Part shown: positions 1 to 13,400 of the stretch, in pieces
Layout of the letters: every line of letters begins with the position of its first letter
How positions within the stretch are numbered: the first letter of the stretch is position 1
Source: Eriocheir sinensis
Taxonomy: Eukaryota; Arthropoda; Malacostraca; Decapoda; Varunidae
DNA length: 64,000 nt
NCBI RefSeq assembly: GCF_024679095.1
Contig: NC_066553.1
Location: 1,744,494 to 1,808,493, forward strand
Direction of reading: 5' to 3'
Translations under genes and position numbers: made by a program
The notes under the pieces: model-generated
What the model saw: the letters and a program-made list of their open reading frames with translations, nothing else
What the model was told of the DNA's origin: nothing
Databases searched by the model: none

Positions 1-77
1 GTATACTCTCAGTAGCTTAGTTATGCATCAAAGAAAAATCACCGGGCGCCAACTATTCTTTAACACAATGCCACGAT

Positions 78-500
78 CTACTGTTGTGGGTGAAAGGCTT
101 GCTCGTGGCTAATCAAAGCCTCTTTTTCTTTTGCTCGGTAGGAACACAACTTGCAGCTATATGGCTTCCCCCCGGCGTGGACCAGCATGTGCCGGTTGAG
201 GCCTTGCTTTGTGGAGGAGCCATAGGCACAACGGGTGCAGGAGTACGGCTTCTCCCCGGTGTGCGTTCTGATGTGCTCAACCAAGGTCTTTTTAGTGGTG
301 GTCTTGTACACGCAGTAGAGGCAAGAGTACGGTTTCTCTCCGGTGTGAGTGCGGAGGTGGTTCTTATAGTTAGTCACGTAAACAGTGTAATAAGGGCACT
401 GGGGACACTCGTGCGTTTTGTTCAAGGCTGGGGGGCGGCGTCTCGGTGTAGCAGAAGCAGTACCCTGTTCGCTCATCTGACAGGTGTTCTCCGCTCCTCC
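78..500 (-). CDS. alternative terminal exon A: four C2H2 zinc fingers
   Basis: Acceptor TTTCCAACAG|GGAGGA, 140 codons, TAG stop at 78, phase 0. After a 44-residue leader ([13 protein letters not shown]...) come four fingers: [63 protein letters not shown] and [17 protein letters not shown] ending H-x4-H. The first two linkers are canonical TGEKPY. The third is AGGKPY, which usually means a more flexible, weaker finger 4 contact. This is the longest isoform (507 residues) and the most distal exon seen, about 23 kb from constant exon 4. The 3'UTR runs out of the window. Confidence 0.86.
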   Translation of the reverse strand, partial: GGAENTCQMSEQGTASATPRRRPPALNKTHECPQCPYYTVYVTNYKNHLRTHTGEKPYSCLYCVYKTTTKKTLVEHIRTHTGEKPYSCTRCAYGSSTKQGLNRHMLVHAGGKPYSCKLCSYRAKEKEALISHEQAFHPQQ

Positions 501-1379
501 CTGTTGGAAAGCCGTCTCTCGGTAACGTGATTTTAGGTGCACAAACAATTAGCATGCATGATGTGGTGTGTAGAATAACTGTGTGCAAGATGACATTTTC
601 TGTATCCGTTGAGCTATCTCTCATGCATAAGTGAGGAGGGAGAGGAGACACTGGAAAGACATTGGAAGTGTCGTATAGAATAACTGTGTGTGTGTGATAA
701 CATTTTCTGTATGTGTTGATGTATTCTTCATGCATAAGTGTGGGGGGAGGAGAGACATAAGAAAGACATTGGAAGTGTCGTATGGAATAACTGTGTGTGT
801 GTGATGACATTTTCTGTATGTGTTGATGTATTCTTCATGCGTAAGTGTGGGGGGAGGAGAGACATAGGAAAGACATTGGAAGTGTCGTATAGAATAACTT
901 TGTGTGTGTGATGACATTTTCTGTATGTGTTGATCTATTCTTCATGCATAAGTGAGGAGGGAAAGGAGACACTGGAAAGACATTGGAAGTGTTGTATAGA
1001 ATAACTGTGTGTGTGTGATGACATTTTCTGTATGTGTTGATCTATTCTTCATGCGTAAGTGTGGGGGGAGGAGAGACATAAGACAGACATTGGAAGTGTT
1101 GAATAATGGCTGAGAACATACACTTCATAAACTAACTACCATGGTGAAACAAAAAGATGCATATAATACCCAAAACAGCCATGTGGGTGCTTCCAATACT
1201 GTTATCTTGTGCCAGAGATGGATAACATTACTAGTGATGACCATAACTACAAAAACTACATTAGGAGCAGACTGCAGACTGGCATGTGTAGATGTAGCAA
1301 GGTTTTGTTTCTGCATCAGGCACTGGTATTGCTGTTTTGCTTTCTTCTGCACACACACTTAGTGGAACTCATCCAAGTG

Positions 1380-1412
<33 letters not shown>

Positions 1413-4400
1413 CAAACAAGAAACAAGGTTGAAAGGGGATGACAAAGAAATGAAATGGGAAGATTATGCAACGAAGGGTGGAGAAAATACCTGGAGAAGT
1501 AAACTATAGAAGCTGGTAACAGATAACCTTATGACGCAGTGGGTTAAAGGAGAAACAAGGCTGAGAGGGGATGACAAACCATCAAGACTTGACTTAATAT
1601 TCACAAAAAACGTGTTGGATGAAGGAGTCAGTCATGAGTGTCCCTTAGGAGAGAGCGACCATGGAGATGAAAACTTTGGAAGGATGTGAATATTGAGAAG
1701 AGGCTTAAAAGGAAAAAAGGAAGAAAGAGCGACCATGAACTATTGGAGATGAAAACTTTGGAAGGATGTGAATATTGAGAAGAGGCTTGTAAGGAAAAAA
1801 GGAAGAAAGAGCGACCATGAACTATTGGAAATGAAAACTTTGGAAGGATGTGAATATCGAGAAGAGGCTTATAAGGAACAAAGGAAGAAAGAGTGACCGT
1901 GAACCATTGGAGATGAAAATTTTGGAAGGATGTGAATATTGAGAAGAGACTAATAAGGAAAAAAGGAAGAAAGAGCTACCATGAACTATTGGAGATGAAA
2001 ACTTTGGAAGGATGTGAATATTGAGAAGAGGCTTATAAGGAAAAAAGGAAGAAAGAGCGACCATGAACCATTGGAGATGAAAACTTTGGAAGGATGTGAA
2101 TATTGAGAAGAGGCTTAAAAGGAAAAAAGGAAGAAAGAGCGACCATGAACCACTGGAGATGAACACTTTGGAAGGATGTGAATATCGAGAAGAGGCTTAT
2201 AAGGAAAAAAGGAAGAAAGAGCAACCATGAACTACTTGAGATGAAAATTTTGGAAGGATGTGAATATTGAGAAGAGGCTTAAAAAGAAAAAAGGAAGAAA
2301 GAGCGACCATGAACTATTGGAGATGAAAACTTTGGAAGGATGTGAATATTGAGAAGAAGCTTAAAAGGAAAAAAGGAAGAAAGAGCGACCATGAACCATT
2401 GGAGATGAAAACTTTGGAAGGATGTGAATATTGAGAAGAGACTAATAAGGAAAAAAGGAAGAAAGAGCGACCATGAACCATTGGAGATAAAAACTTTGGA
2501 AGGATGTGAATATTGAGAAGAGGCTTATAAGGAAAAGAGGAAGAAAGAGCGACCATGAACTATTGGAAATGAAAACTTTGGAAGGATGTGAATATCGAGA
2601 AGAGACTTATAAGGAAAAAAGGAAGAAAGAGCGACCATGAACTACTTGAGATGAAAACTTTGGAAGGATGTGAATATTGAGAAGAGGCTTATAAGGAAAA
2701 AAGGAAGAAGGAGCGACCATGAACTATTGGAGATAAAAACTTTGGAAGGATGTGAATATTGAGAAGAGGCTTATAAGGAAAAAAGGAAAAACTACACAAG
2801 GCCGATTAAACTGGACTCGAGACTTTCTTCGGTGGGGTAGACCGGACTGATATGAAGAGGAGTACTACTAATAAAAAGTGGATGTAGCAAGATGACTGTG
2901 GACCCAAAGTGGAGCCATCATATTTTGTGTGGCCTGTGAGAGGTGATTATATATACAAAACATTTATTTAATTCACTTTTATTCATAGCTCCATAATTAT
3001 GCATAAGAATGAGGTTTTAGCTTACTTAACAATATGGTGGTTCTCTATTCCTGCAACGGTAACCACGGCAGCTTCTCTCACTAACAAGTTTCTCACAACT
3101 TTACTGTCTCTCCTTTTGTATATTTCCCTCGGCGTGTTTGATAACTACCTCTCACGAGTTCCTTTCAACTGTGAGTGACACGGTCCAAGCCAGTCTTACG
3201 GGATATTTGTACACAATCCACGGAATGAATGATGTGCCTTTTATGGTAGAAGGCCAATAGTTAATGCGTCTGGAAGGGGCAGTGGGGTCCAAAATAGATG
3301 CTCTGCTGCCGACTACCTCTGCTGACTTTTGTTATGGTTTGTTATGCTTTACAGCAGTTTTTATTTTATTTTAACCAAAGAAATAAAAAAATAAAATACT
3401 ATATTCACTGTACCAACATCCATAATTCTGACTCAAAGGGATTGTACTTTAAATTACTTGTAAAATAATCAGGTTACAAAGAAGACATACTGACTAGACA
3501 CTTGCTAACGAAAATAGGTGATTGTTTCCATGTTAGACTGAGGGAGGGGAGGCTCCTTCTGTGGCCAGCTGTTGTTTGTTCCTCTGCCCATCAAACAATC
3601 AGGAGCGGAACACCTCCACGGAACATCCAATACACAACACATTCTGTAGTAAGTCCACCCAACAATGTAATACTTTATTAATACGTATTACAAGTCTAAC
3701 TCACATCTTCAGTTAGAGCGAATTAAGACATAGTATTTCTTGGCTTGTCAAAACTTTGCAATGCTTCAACTGATATGTATAATGGAAGTAAAAGATATCA
3801 CAGATTTGAACTCTCGTGTATAGCTGCGGAGAATACGCTGAAGCTGGATGTACTGGATGCAACGGTTGTGAGAGGAATGTTCAATGGTTCTGGCCATTTT
3901 GTGGAAGTATGGATGCGAGAAACTGCAATTCAAAGGGAATGGGAAGAAGACAACTGAGGAAGGAAATGGTAAGTGAAAAACTGCCTGACAGCAATGATCT
4001 GAACATCTTTAGAAGGAAGGCGAATTAATTACCACATTTTTTAGGTATATTGAACGCTATCTTTAATGGAAAAAAATGCATTCACGCCTACTTTTATGGT
4101 GTTTCTATGCAGTTAATTTATCATCAGCCATAAATGTGTTCCAATTTGAAAAAACAAGATGGCTGAGGTGAGCAGGCGAGGGACTCTGACCAATGATGCT
4201 GCGTGGGTAGTCACACTTATGCAATACCAAACATCATGCCCTGAACACACTAGGGTTGTCCACTGGGTGACAGGATGAAGAGCCCTGCCCTGCATTCCGT
4301 AGACATGCCACAGCCACGACGAACACTCCGGTCCACATGAACGGTGTGCTTGTATAGCCTTGTGGATCAGCTGACACAGAAAAATGGTGGCCCCTCTAGC

Positions 4401-7400
4401 ATTTCTACAGCATCTCTGCAGCTTATCCTGACATTTAAGCTTACAGGTGACCTTGTACTGGAAGCAGACATTCCCTTTGTCACTCATTTACAAGCCTTAA
4501 ATATTATAGACAACCCTCCTGTACAATTAAGATCTACTGGATAAAAAGCTTCTTCCTACCATTCACAGTACATCCCAAGACCGCCAAGTTCTGATGCCAT
4601 AAAAGAATATGAAATTACATGTCATCAAATAGTCTTCATCAGTCAAGGCTGATGTCGCCCGTGTCACCAAGTGGCCGAGGGCACATGGTCCAGAACTGGG
4701 AACTAGAAACCACCAGACAGAATGATGGACTGTACTGTGTAGCCGGTAGGTATTTTGGCCACTGCTGTCACTGATAAAGCTTGTTGTGGGAAGACCAGTT
4801 TTTCACTATTTCTCAGTAACCAAAACCACTTGAGTACACAATATATACTTCAAGCATCTATGACAGACTCAGCCACATCACTGTTACAAAGGACCACAAG
4901 AAAATTTACAACCTAAGGCATCATGATATTATGGGGACTCATGACCCAGCCTCAGGGTACAGCACATTACTGAATAAAAATATGCATCAATATTTACTTC
5001 CAGTTTTAAGAAACCTCCCTCTACAAAGAGCTATTTTTTTTAAGTACTGATACAGAATGCCATTACAGAAAATTCAAGTTTTTAATTGTAATAAAACTTA
5101 AGTAAAAGGAACTACTGATAAGACCAAGGATAAAGTTCACATTTTTCAACTTCACTTTGGACTTCTTTCGTGGCTGGCGAGGACGTGGTGCTTTAGCGTC
5201 ACCCTCTGCGCGGCGCGGTAGGGGCAGAAAGCACAGGCATAGGGCTTCTCCCCCGTGTGGGTCCGCATGTGTGTCTTGAGGTTGGGCTTGGTGGAGGTGC
5301 GGTAGGGGCAGTAAGTGCAGGAGTACGGTTTCTCTCCCGTGTGGGTCCGAATGTGTCGGCTCAAATTGGCCTTCATGTTAGTGGTGTAGAAGCAGTACGT
5401 GCAATGGAGAGTTTTCCTGGAAATGGTTAAATCCTTGACCAACATCGAGCCAACATCTTCAGGAGCCTCGCAGCCACCTCTGTCCAGCCCCACCTGCCGG
5501 GATACTTGTCTTACTACTGGGGGTCAACTCTTAACCGATCTATTTGTAGGTATGTCTTGAGTCTTCCCTAGTGAGTGTGTAGCAAGTCTCTGCTAGTGAG
5601 TCTATCAAGAACCACGACATCATTCCATGAGATGCCTTCACTAGCGGCTGCATACTCATGTTACTCAGGCTCAGAAGTGTTCCATAAACAAACCATACCA
5701 GTTGTATGTAGCTTATTACCAAAATGACTTCTTGCAGTATTCAAATGCAGCATATCTGTTCTATAAACAAACTATAAAAAAGTAGCTTTGCCACCAAAAT
5801 GATTCCCCTTTAACATTCAAAGTCTATACAGGTATAGGTGCATATTGGTAGCTGTTGTCTTGAACTGAACTGAACCAAACAAGCAAAGCGTGTAAACATC
5901 AAACTGAGTCAGACATTTACACTTCAGGCTGCACCACACTGATGGACAACACAGCTCCATCAACTTAGAGTTAGAGAATCATGCAATGTAACTGACTATC
6001 CTTTTTCAAATGTGATATTTAGAAAATCCTCAAATTCCTTCACTTTTCCTCTGCCACATGGTGCAATTTTCCAGGGAAAATTGTACAAAATATAAATATG
6101 AGTTCTAGCCCTTTTGTAAAACCCTCCACTGCCACTCTTACCAATACTGCACCACACGCTGCCCGTCCCGCTAAGTGGCGGCCATGAATGAGCGTCATAT
6201 GAATGCCATAGAATGCATCAAGATGTGCTTGCTGGCTTACTCACTGGTGTAAAGTACAGGGAAAGTGGGAAAAGAAAAACTGAAGAGCAACAGCTCAAAG
6301 CCACAAACATTCCAGGGTTTCTCTTTACTTCCCTATAATCATTTGGAGAACTGTAATGGACTATACAATGTTAGAAAAAAAAATTGTAGAACTAATTTTA
6401 TTAAATTAAGATTATTTCATACATCAAACTCAATTTCAAAATAAGCAAAGTGAAAAAAAAAAGTATAAACATATTTTTTTTACAGCACAGAGAGCAATTC
6501 ACGGGCAACAAAAAGAAGATGTTAAAAAAGCCCGCTAACTGTTGCTCTCATGTAGCAAAAGAGAGGTCAATTTCGGGTGGAGAGGTGTCTTGATACACTC
6601 TTCTTGAAAGAGGTCAAGTCATAGGCAGGAGGAAATACAGACGAAGGAAGGCTGTTCCAGAGTTTACCAGTGAAGAGGATGAAAGAATGGAGATACTGGT
6701 TAACTCTTGCATAAGGGGTTTGGACAGTATAGGGATGAGCATGAGTAGAAAGTCGTGTGCAGTGGGGCCGAGGGAGGGGGGAAGGCATGCAGTTAGAAAG
6801 TTTGGAAGAGCAGTCAGCATGAAAATATTGACAGAAGATAGAAAGAGAAGCAACATGGCGGCAGAATTTAAGAGGTTGAAGGATGTCAGTAAGAGGAGGG
6901 GAGCTGATGAGATGAAGAACCTTAGAAATTGGAGGAGATATTTTTGGCCATGTGCCAGAAGTCTCTGGAAGAATTAGAGAAAGCAAGGTTTTGACATTTA
7001 CTATGGATGAAAGAGCTTTTGGTAAGTCAAAGAATAGATCTGGCACGATTCCGGGCAGAAATGTAAAGGTCATGGTAAACAGGATTGCGAAGGCTCTGGT
7101 ACCTTTTGTGAGATGCCTCTCTATCTCTGACATTACTCAAATGACTTGAAACGACTATAATGATTTTACTAAAGGTATTCAGATCATACTGTAAAACCAT
7201 CAGGACTGAGTGGGGCATAAGAAACCCCAGACAATCAAATCAGTCTCGGAGGAATGAGCAGCATTGCCTTGGGTGGAGAGGGCGCAGGGAGAGCAGACAT
7301 GGAGGGTGAATGAAATGTGATGACAAATGCTTCACCTGCTGTTACAGATTCTCTAGTTTCAAGGAAAGCTTCTGTCTTCATGTCACAAACATTGGCAAGG

Positions 7401-10400
7401 AAGGAATGAGGCCTTACTTTGTAATCTGTGACTTTTTATTAGCATTTCATATTGTTATGAAATATGAGTATAGTTCCCGAGGTAGGAAACTGAAGTCTCA
7501 CAGCCCTGCTAGTGCTGAGAGCTCTGTGTCCCCATCAACTCCAGATGGGGCAAGCGAGTGGCCTTCCAGACACACTTAACATTAGTCACCACGACAGGAC
7601 AGGTGACCAGAAAATATCTGTTTTCTACGTCTATACTCACCAGCCTCTAAGCACGCTTTATAAAAATACCAGAATACTGCAAATCACGGCTCTGCATCAT
7701 GAAACTAATGTGGCTCACTGTGTGGGTGTTCACTATTACAATTTCTCCATTTACTTATAGTTTTAGGTCTGTTGTGGACACTGGCTTGGGTGAGCATAAC
7801 AGTAATTTCAGAGACTGACACTAATAATCCTTCCATTTCCTTGTGCGGCTACTCACAAAATCATCTCTTGGGCCCCGGAAGGGAGGCCTGACCCGAGTGG
7901 TGGGTCAGCACATGGTTCCTGAGGGAGCCAGACTGAGTGCAGCGGTAGGCACAGTGTTTACAGGCGTACGGTTTCTCCCCCGTGTGGACGAGCGTGTGTC
8001 TCTTCAGCGTCTCCTTGGTGGCTGCTCGGTACTGGCAGTGGGTGCATCCAAACGGCTTTTCTCCGGTGTGAATGCGTAAGTGATTGTCAAGGTTGAATTT
8101 CTTGTGCGTGGAATAGCCACAATAGACACAGTGGTGCAGTTTGTTACCCGGCGCAGCGGACCCCCCCGGCCCAGTGGACACGCCTGGCTCTGGCCTACTA
8201 CCAGCATTGTCCAGCCTCACCTGTAAGGGAGGCCTCACTTACTGGGGGGTAGTATAAGGGGCAAGCCATTAATCTAAGCTTTATCAAATACTCTCAACAT
8301 GGTATTCTACAGGCAGTCTAGGCAGTACTTTCCTTCCTTTCAGTTTCAGATTGTGAGAGAACACCAGGCCACAAACCCGGTATGTGATTGTAGACTGTTT
8401 GGCACTATTTTACATCCCTTTTAACACACACACACACACACACTCAAAAGCACGAAAGGCTCATTTCAGTTGTTTTAACCCTTTCATCCCACATTAAAAT
8501 ACCGTCAAGCCATGCAGGTCTATCCCAGGCTCCTGCACATGTCAAATTCAAACTGCTGGTATGTTTTCTTTTATCAAAACTGGTTTGTCCTGAAATCTTC
8601 TCCAAGAAACTCCAGATATCCAGAAAAGTTGGAAAGTTTTGTTTAGTCGACGCAACATCTGTGGTCATATGCCGGAGAGAGACAGAAGGGGAAGGAATTA
8701 TAAATGAAGGGAACAGATCCCAGGAGACGGGACACAACCCCCGATTAATACCTGGTACCCATTCACTGCTGGGTGTACAGGGGCATAGGTTATCGGAAAA
8801 GCCGCCCAAATTTTTCCACTCCGCCCAGACAAGATATCCAGAGTATATCATGATATATTCTCCTGGTAACTTAGGATTTAAACAATGCATCCTGTTGTGC
8901 AAGGGGTTACAAGGTTAAACGCTAGAAATTTCCACAAGATGGAACGTAGAAACTGCTTCAGGGTAGTTGTGCAGCGTCAAAATTGCAAGGTTATCATGGT
9001 ATCCAATACTGTTTTGCTCCCAATGAATGATTATGTGAGATTCCAATTTTCCTTACATGAGCATATTTTGCTGTCATTGATCCTTTGTAACACTGATATT
9101 TCACAAGTTTTATAACATGAAAACTTATTCAAAACAACCACAAGATTTTCCTCGCATGCTTGATAAGAATACCAATTTGCAAGTCAACACAAGCTGAGGT
9201 GCAATAGTGCAATATTTATCCGACATATGGAAGTGGAATGTATATTTTCTCATGTGTAAAATCAAGCTCTTGAGATATCACAGACCTCAATTAGCTTTGG
9301 AGAAACTTGAAAAATTGGACCCTAATTGCAGTAGGGGGGGATAGGGCAATGGAATCCATCACAAATACCATTTCTTTATTACTAGTACTTTGGGCCCCTA
9401 CAGACAAGAGAACACTAGCGTTTGCCGATGTTGCTTATATGTAAAACTGGCCCCGCATAAATTCCTCATAGCGTAAAAATCTGTGTGGTCCAAACAACCA
9501 ACTAAAATCCCTGATTACTTCACATGTACAAGTCCGTTAATCCGTGTGCAGTTAATAACGAACAGAATCAAACGATACAAACCAATATATGATTCACCTG
9601 AACTAAAGTATGTTCACTTAAGTCTGACCCAAGCTGACAACATTAACCTAAGCGTGTCCGTAAGCACAGTGCAGATTAGCAGAGTGTTGCGTGAGATGAA
9701 AACAAACACAGGTTAACGAAAACTTGGAAGCCATACCAGTAGCCAATCAGCACTCAGCTTGCAAACACGCTTAGGTTTATGTTGTCAGCTTGGGTCGGAC
9801 TTAAGTGAACAGACTAGTATTTAACTGAACATAACACTCAGTTCAGCATATAACAGCTAAAACATTAACTTACAACAACCCTTCAATGCAACCCAGCCTG
9901 AGAACATTCCGATGCTAATGCTATGGTTCAAATATCATTCATCTCTGAAGGGCATTAGAAAAAATATATATAAATAAATGTGAAAAGAACAAGTAGCAGC
10001 TTATCATGTACAAGAAACAAACCTGTCCACCCCACATTCCCATTTGTGTATAACGTTTTTTACTGCTCTTCATCCCTGAAAACCAGCGCCTGAAGAAATG
10101 GTGGATGATGAGAGAAAAGCTTACAATGCAGCAAACTATGGAGGATGTGCATTTTATTGTTCTGGTTCATACAGTAGAGGCCTTTAGTCAGCCCCATGCA
10201 GTGTGTCAGTGATGAGGGCACAGTACAGCGGCCAGCACTGATTTACTGTATAAAGCTGTTAATATCACTTTCATCATCATCATCATCATCATCATCATCG
10301 TTTAACGTCCATTTATTCCCTATGGTGGGGTTGGACGGGATATGAGCCTCCTCCACTGTTGCCGGTCCATAGCCATTTCTTCCGTGATGTTCAGTCTCCT

Positions 10401-13400
10401 CTTATCTTCCTCCACCACCTTTCTCCACGTCTCCCTGGTGGTCTAATGAAGGCCAAGGAAGACGTGGAGAAAGGTGGTGGAGGAAGATGTGAGGATGCTC
10501 AACATCACGGAAGAAATGGCTATGGACTGGATAATATCACTTTGAATGTTATTTTCCGATTTTGCTTCAAGAAAGTGATGAAAGGCTAATGATGTTTACT
10601 TTTCTGAACATTTCCTGCGATGAAGCCCAAACAACTTTAATGCCAGAAGAAATTCATGAAAGCTTAAACAGTCGTCCCTCACATAGTACGGTTTTCAATA
10701 GTTTGGTTTCGGTTTTACATGGATTGTCATAGATCTTTTAACCTGGTAGCTGCGGGGATCATGTTTCTTAAAGGCCCTCTAAGCGAGAAAAATGAGAAAA
10801 AATCATCACTCACGCAAACCATTTCATAATATATATCAACGCATTTGTGATCAGTTTATGCATCATCTATTTTGGGGGGCTTATATCATGGCAAAAATGT
10901 GGCCCGTCGCTGGTACACGGTAAAGCCACAAATTTGGCCCGTCGCTGCTACCAGGTTAAATTTCCTGCTTGTTGTGAAATTTAAAAATCCTAAAAAATCT
11001 TCTTAGAAAATCCACATAAAACCAAAACCGACCAATTGGAAACCGTACTATATGAGGGACAACTGTATTCTGATGCCAAGAAGACTAAACAGCAAATTTG
11101 TTCACATCTGGTTAGTTAGTCCTTCCATCACCACCACCTTCCCCTCCACTACTGAGTTTTTTCCTCAACACTCAATCATTTTTCCAACCCCCTCCTTTCC
11201 ATGCCAATAACCCTAGCAACGCAACATTCACACTAAACCAATCATAAAAAAATATATAAATTATGAAATCACGCCCACAGTCAATCCACAATGGCTTCAA
11301 ACATACTTTCAGTGACTCCAGTTTGATTGTGGCAATTGTCTCCCTGATAGATTTAACAGTGTGAAAGGCAGACTGCCTTCCAACATGGTCACATCTAGAT
11401 TATTGCCAACATCCACAGCAGTGTCGGGGAAAAAAAAAAAGTCGAGACCCAGAAAATGAGCAGAGGAATGACCATATCAGTACAGTGTAAACATCTGACG
11501 GGACAAACACTAACAAGGAGGGTGACAGATATACAACAGTGTAAACATCTGTCACCCTCCTTGTTAGTGTTTGTCCTGTCAGATGTACACACTGTACTCA
11601 TATGGTCATTCCTCTGTTTGCTGGTTTTCTGGGTCCTGACAACTGTGCATGCAGCTGAAGGCAAGACGTGTACAAGGTTTAAAACTATGCCCTGCTCAAG
11701 GCAAGTGACTAGATTCTTGTGATGGTGCACAATCTCAATAGGCAATTTACTAAAGCCAACAGTATAGAGCCTCTGTGGTAAAGTGGCTAACACGCCTAAC
11801 AACAAATCCATGGGTCTGCGTATAATCCCAACCTGGGCAGTTTGAGCACGGCCCATCCAGCTGTTCACCCTCCCTTGTGGCCTGGTCGGTAAGAGTACCT
11901 AGAGTGGCTCATTTCTGCTGCACTGAACCTTGCCTAGTGTGCCTCCCTGCATGCCCATCCATGGTCCTGCAGGATTGCTAAGCCTAAACCCATGCTTGCC
12001 CTTTCTACCTTTACTTATCTAAGTGACCCCACAGTGTGTCTTCCCAATGAAAGAAACAGAAGTAGTAGAAAATTTACAAGAATAAAAAAAAGCCTTGTTA
12101 TTTGGTTACTAATTAACAATAAAAACTCATTTGATAATTACTTTGACTAGGGGAACAAATATAGAAATTGTATCCTATTCTATTGATTTTTAGATAAACA
12201 GCAGATGAGGGATTAATTACATGGAACAAACCCTGAAACTGAGTTAAGACAATGCCTTGGCACTCACTCTAAAAGGAAATTAGGTAATATTTTGTCACAC
12301 TTTGGACCTAACAGACAGCACACTTAACACCCCTAGCCACACACAGAGTGCTGGGATTGTGGGCACTGTCTTGGCTGGGCAGAATAGCTGCAGGCATACC
12401 AGTCTGGTGTTGACACCATAATTTAGGACATCTTTCTGCATTACCTGCCATTTTGATCAGCCACAACTGGACAGAGAGTGCTACATAACGGATGGACTTG
12501 GCTTCAACACCTTTGCTTTAGTTTCCAACCTAAAACAGCCAATGGTAGGCAATAAATATGTGTAATGTACACCTTTTTATTTCATTTTATCCACAACTTT
12601 TGTTATCACATTTTGAGATAATGTCTTTGTAGTGAGGTGTATCATTCTAAAATAATAAAATACCTAATCTGACTGAGACCTCATAGTATAGTTTCAAACT
12701 GTCTTAGATCATGTTCAAATGTGTGTGGTCCCAAATCTTCACATGCCTGTAAAATGAAATATAATCAAGAGCAATTTAGTTATTGCATGACCCAAATTCT
12801 CATCCCTGAAAATGGCTGCAGCCTACTACTACTATGCTGATGGGTATTATTAAGTTCCTGATTATTGCAGAGGCAATCAATATCCGTTTTAGGGATTGCT
12901 TGGAGAAATCCAAACCAGAAAACTGTCAAACACCAAACTATGCTCAGAGTAATTACGATAAATAAATTCCATTGCACGGACAACTGCACAACAAAAACAG
13001 CACGGACAGCTTTGCACTTTGCAAACAAAACTTCAAGATTCATAAATGTAATTGAATTAAAGCTTGTCTTGGTAACATCAAATTCCCTGGAGGTATTTAT
13101 GATACACAAACATTAGAACAATGGCTATAAAAGATGCATCTCTAGTGCAGGGACTCCCAATGGTCTCCAACACTGTCTCACAAGATGGAACTTAGGTTCC
13201 CATCCCCCACTGAGCCTTCCCAGGATAACCTGGCCTCAGGAAGCCCTGCCAGCTGCCCTAAACTCACAGCAATCTACTCCATCAGATGGATGATTAGTCA
13301 AGTATACATATGATGAGATGAATACTCATTTCATAGACAACAAATCCTCTATTTAGATGAATATGCAATCAATAACTTAAAAATGTGCAAATGATTGTTA

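Noticed and set aside
1822..2556. Serine/phenylalanine-rich minus-strand open frames of 63-114 codons
   Set aside because: They are translations of the 82-bp minisatellite, and the frame changes from unit to unit.
3745..4028. Two short plus-strand open frames
   Set aside because: No splice signals, no domain, and ordinary length for chance frames in this composition.
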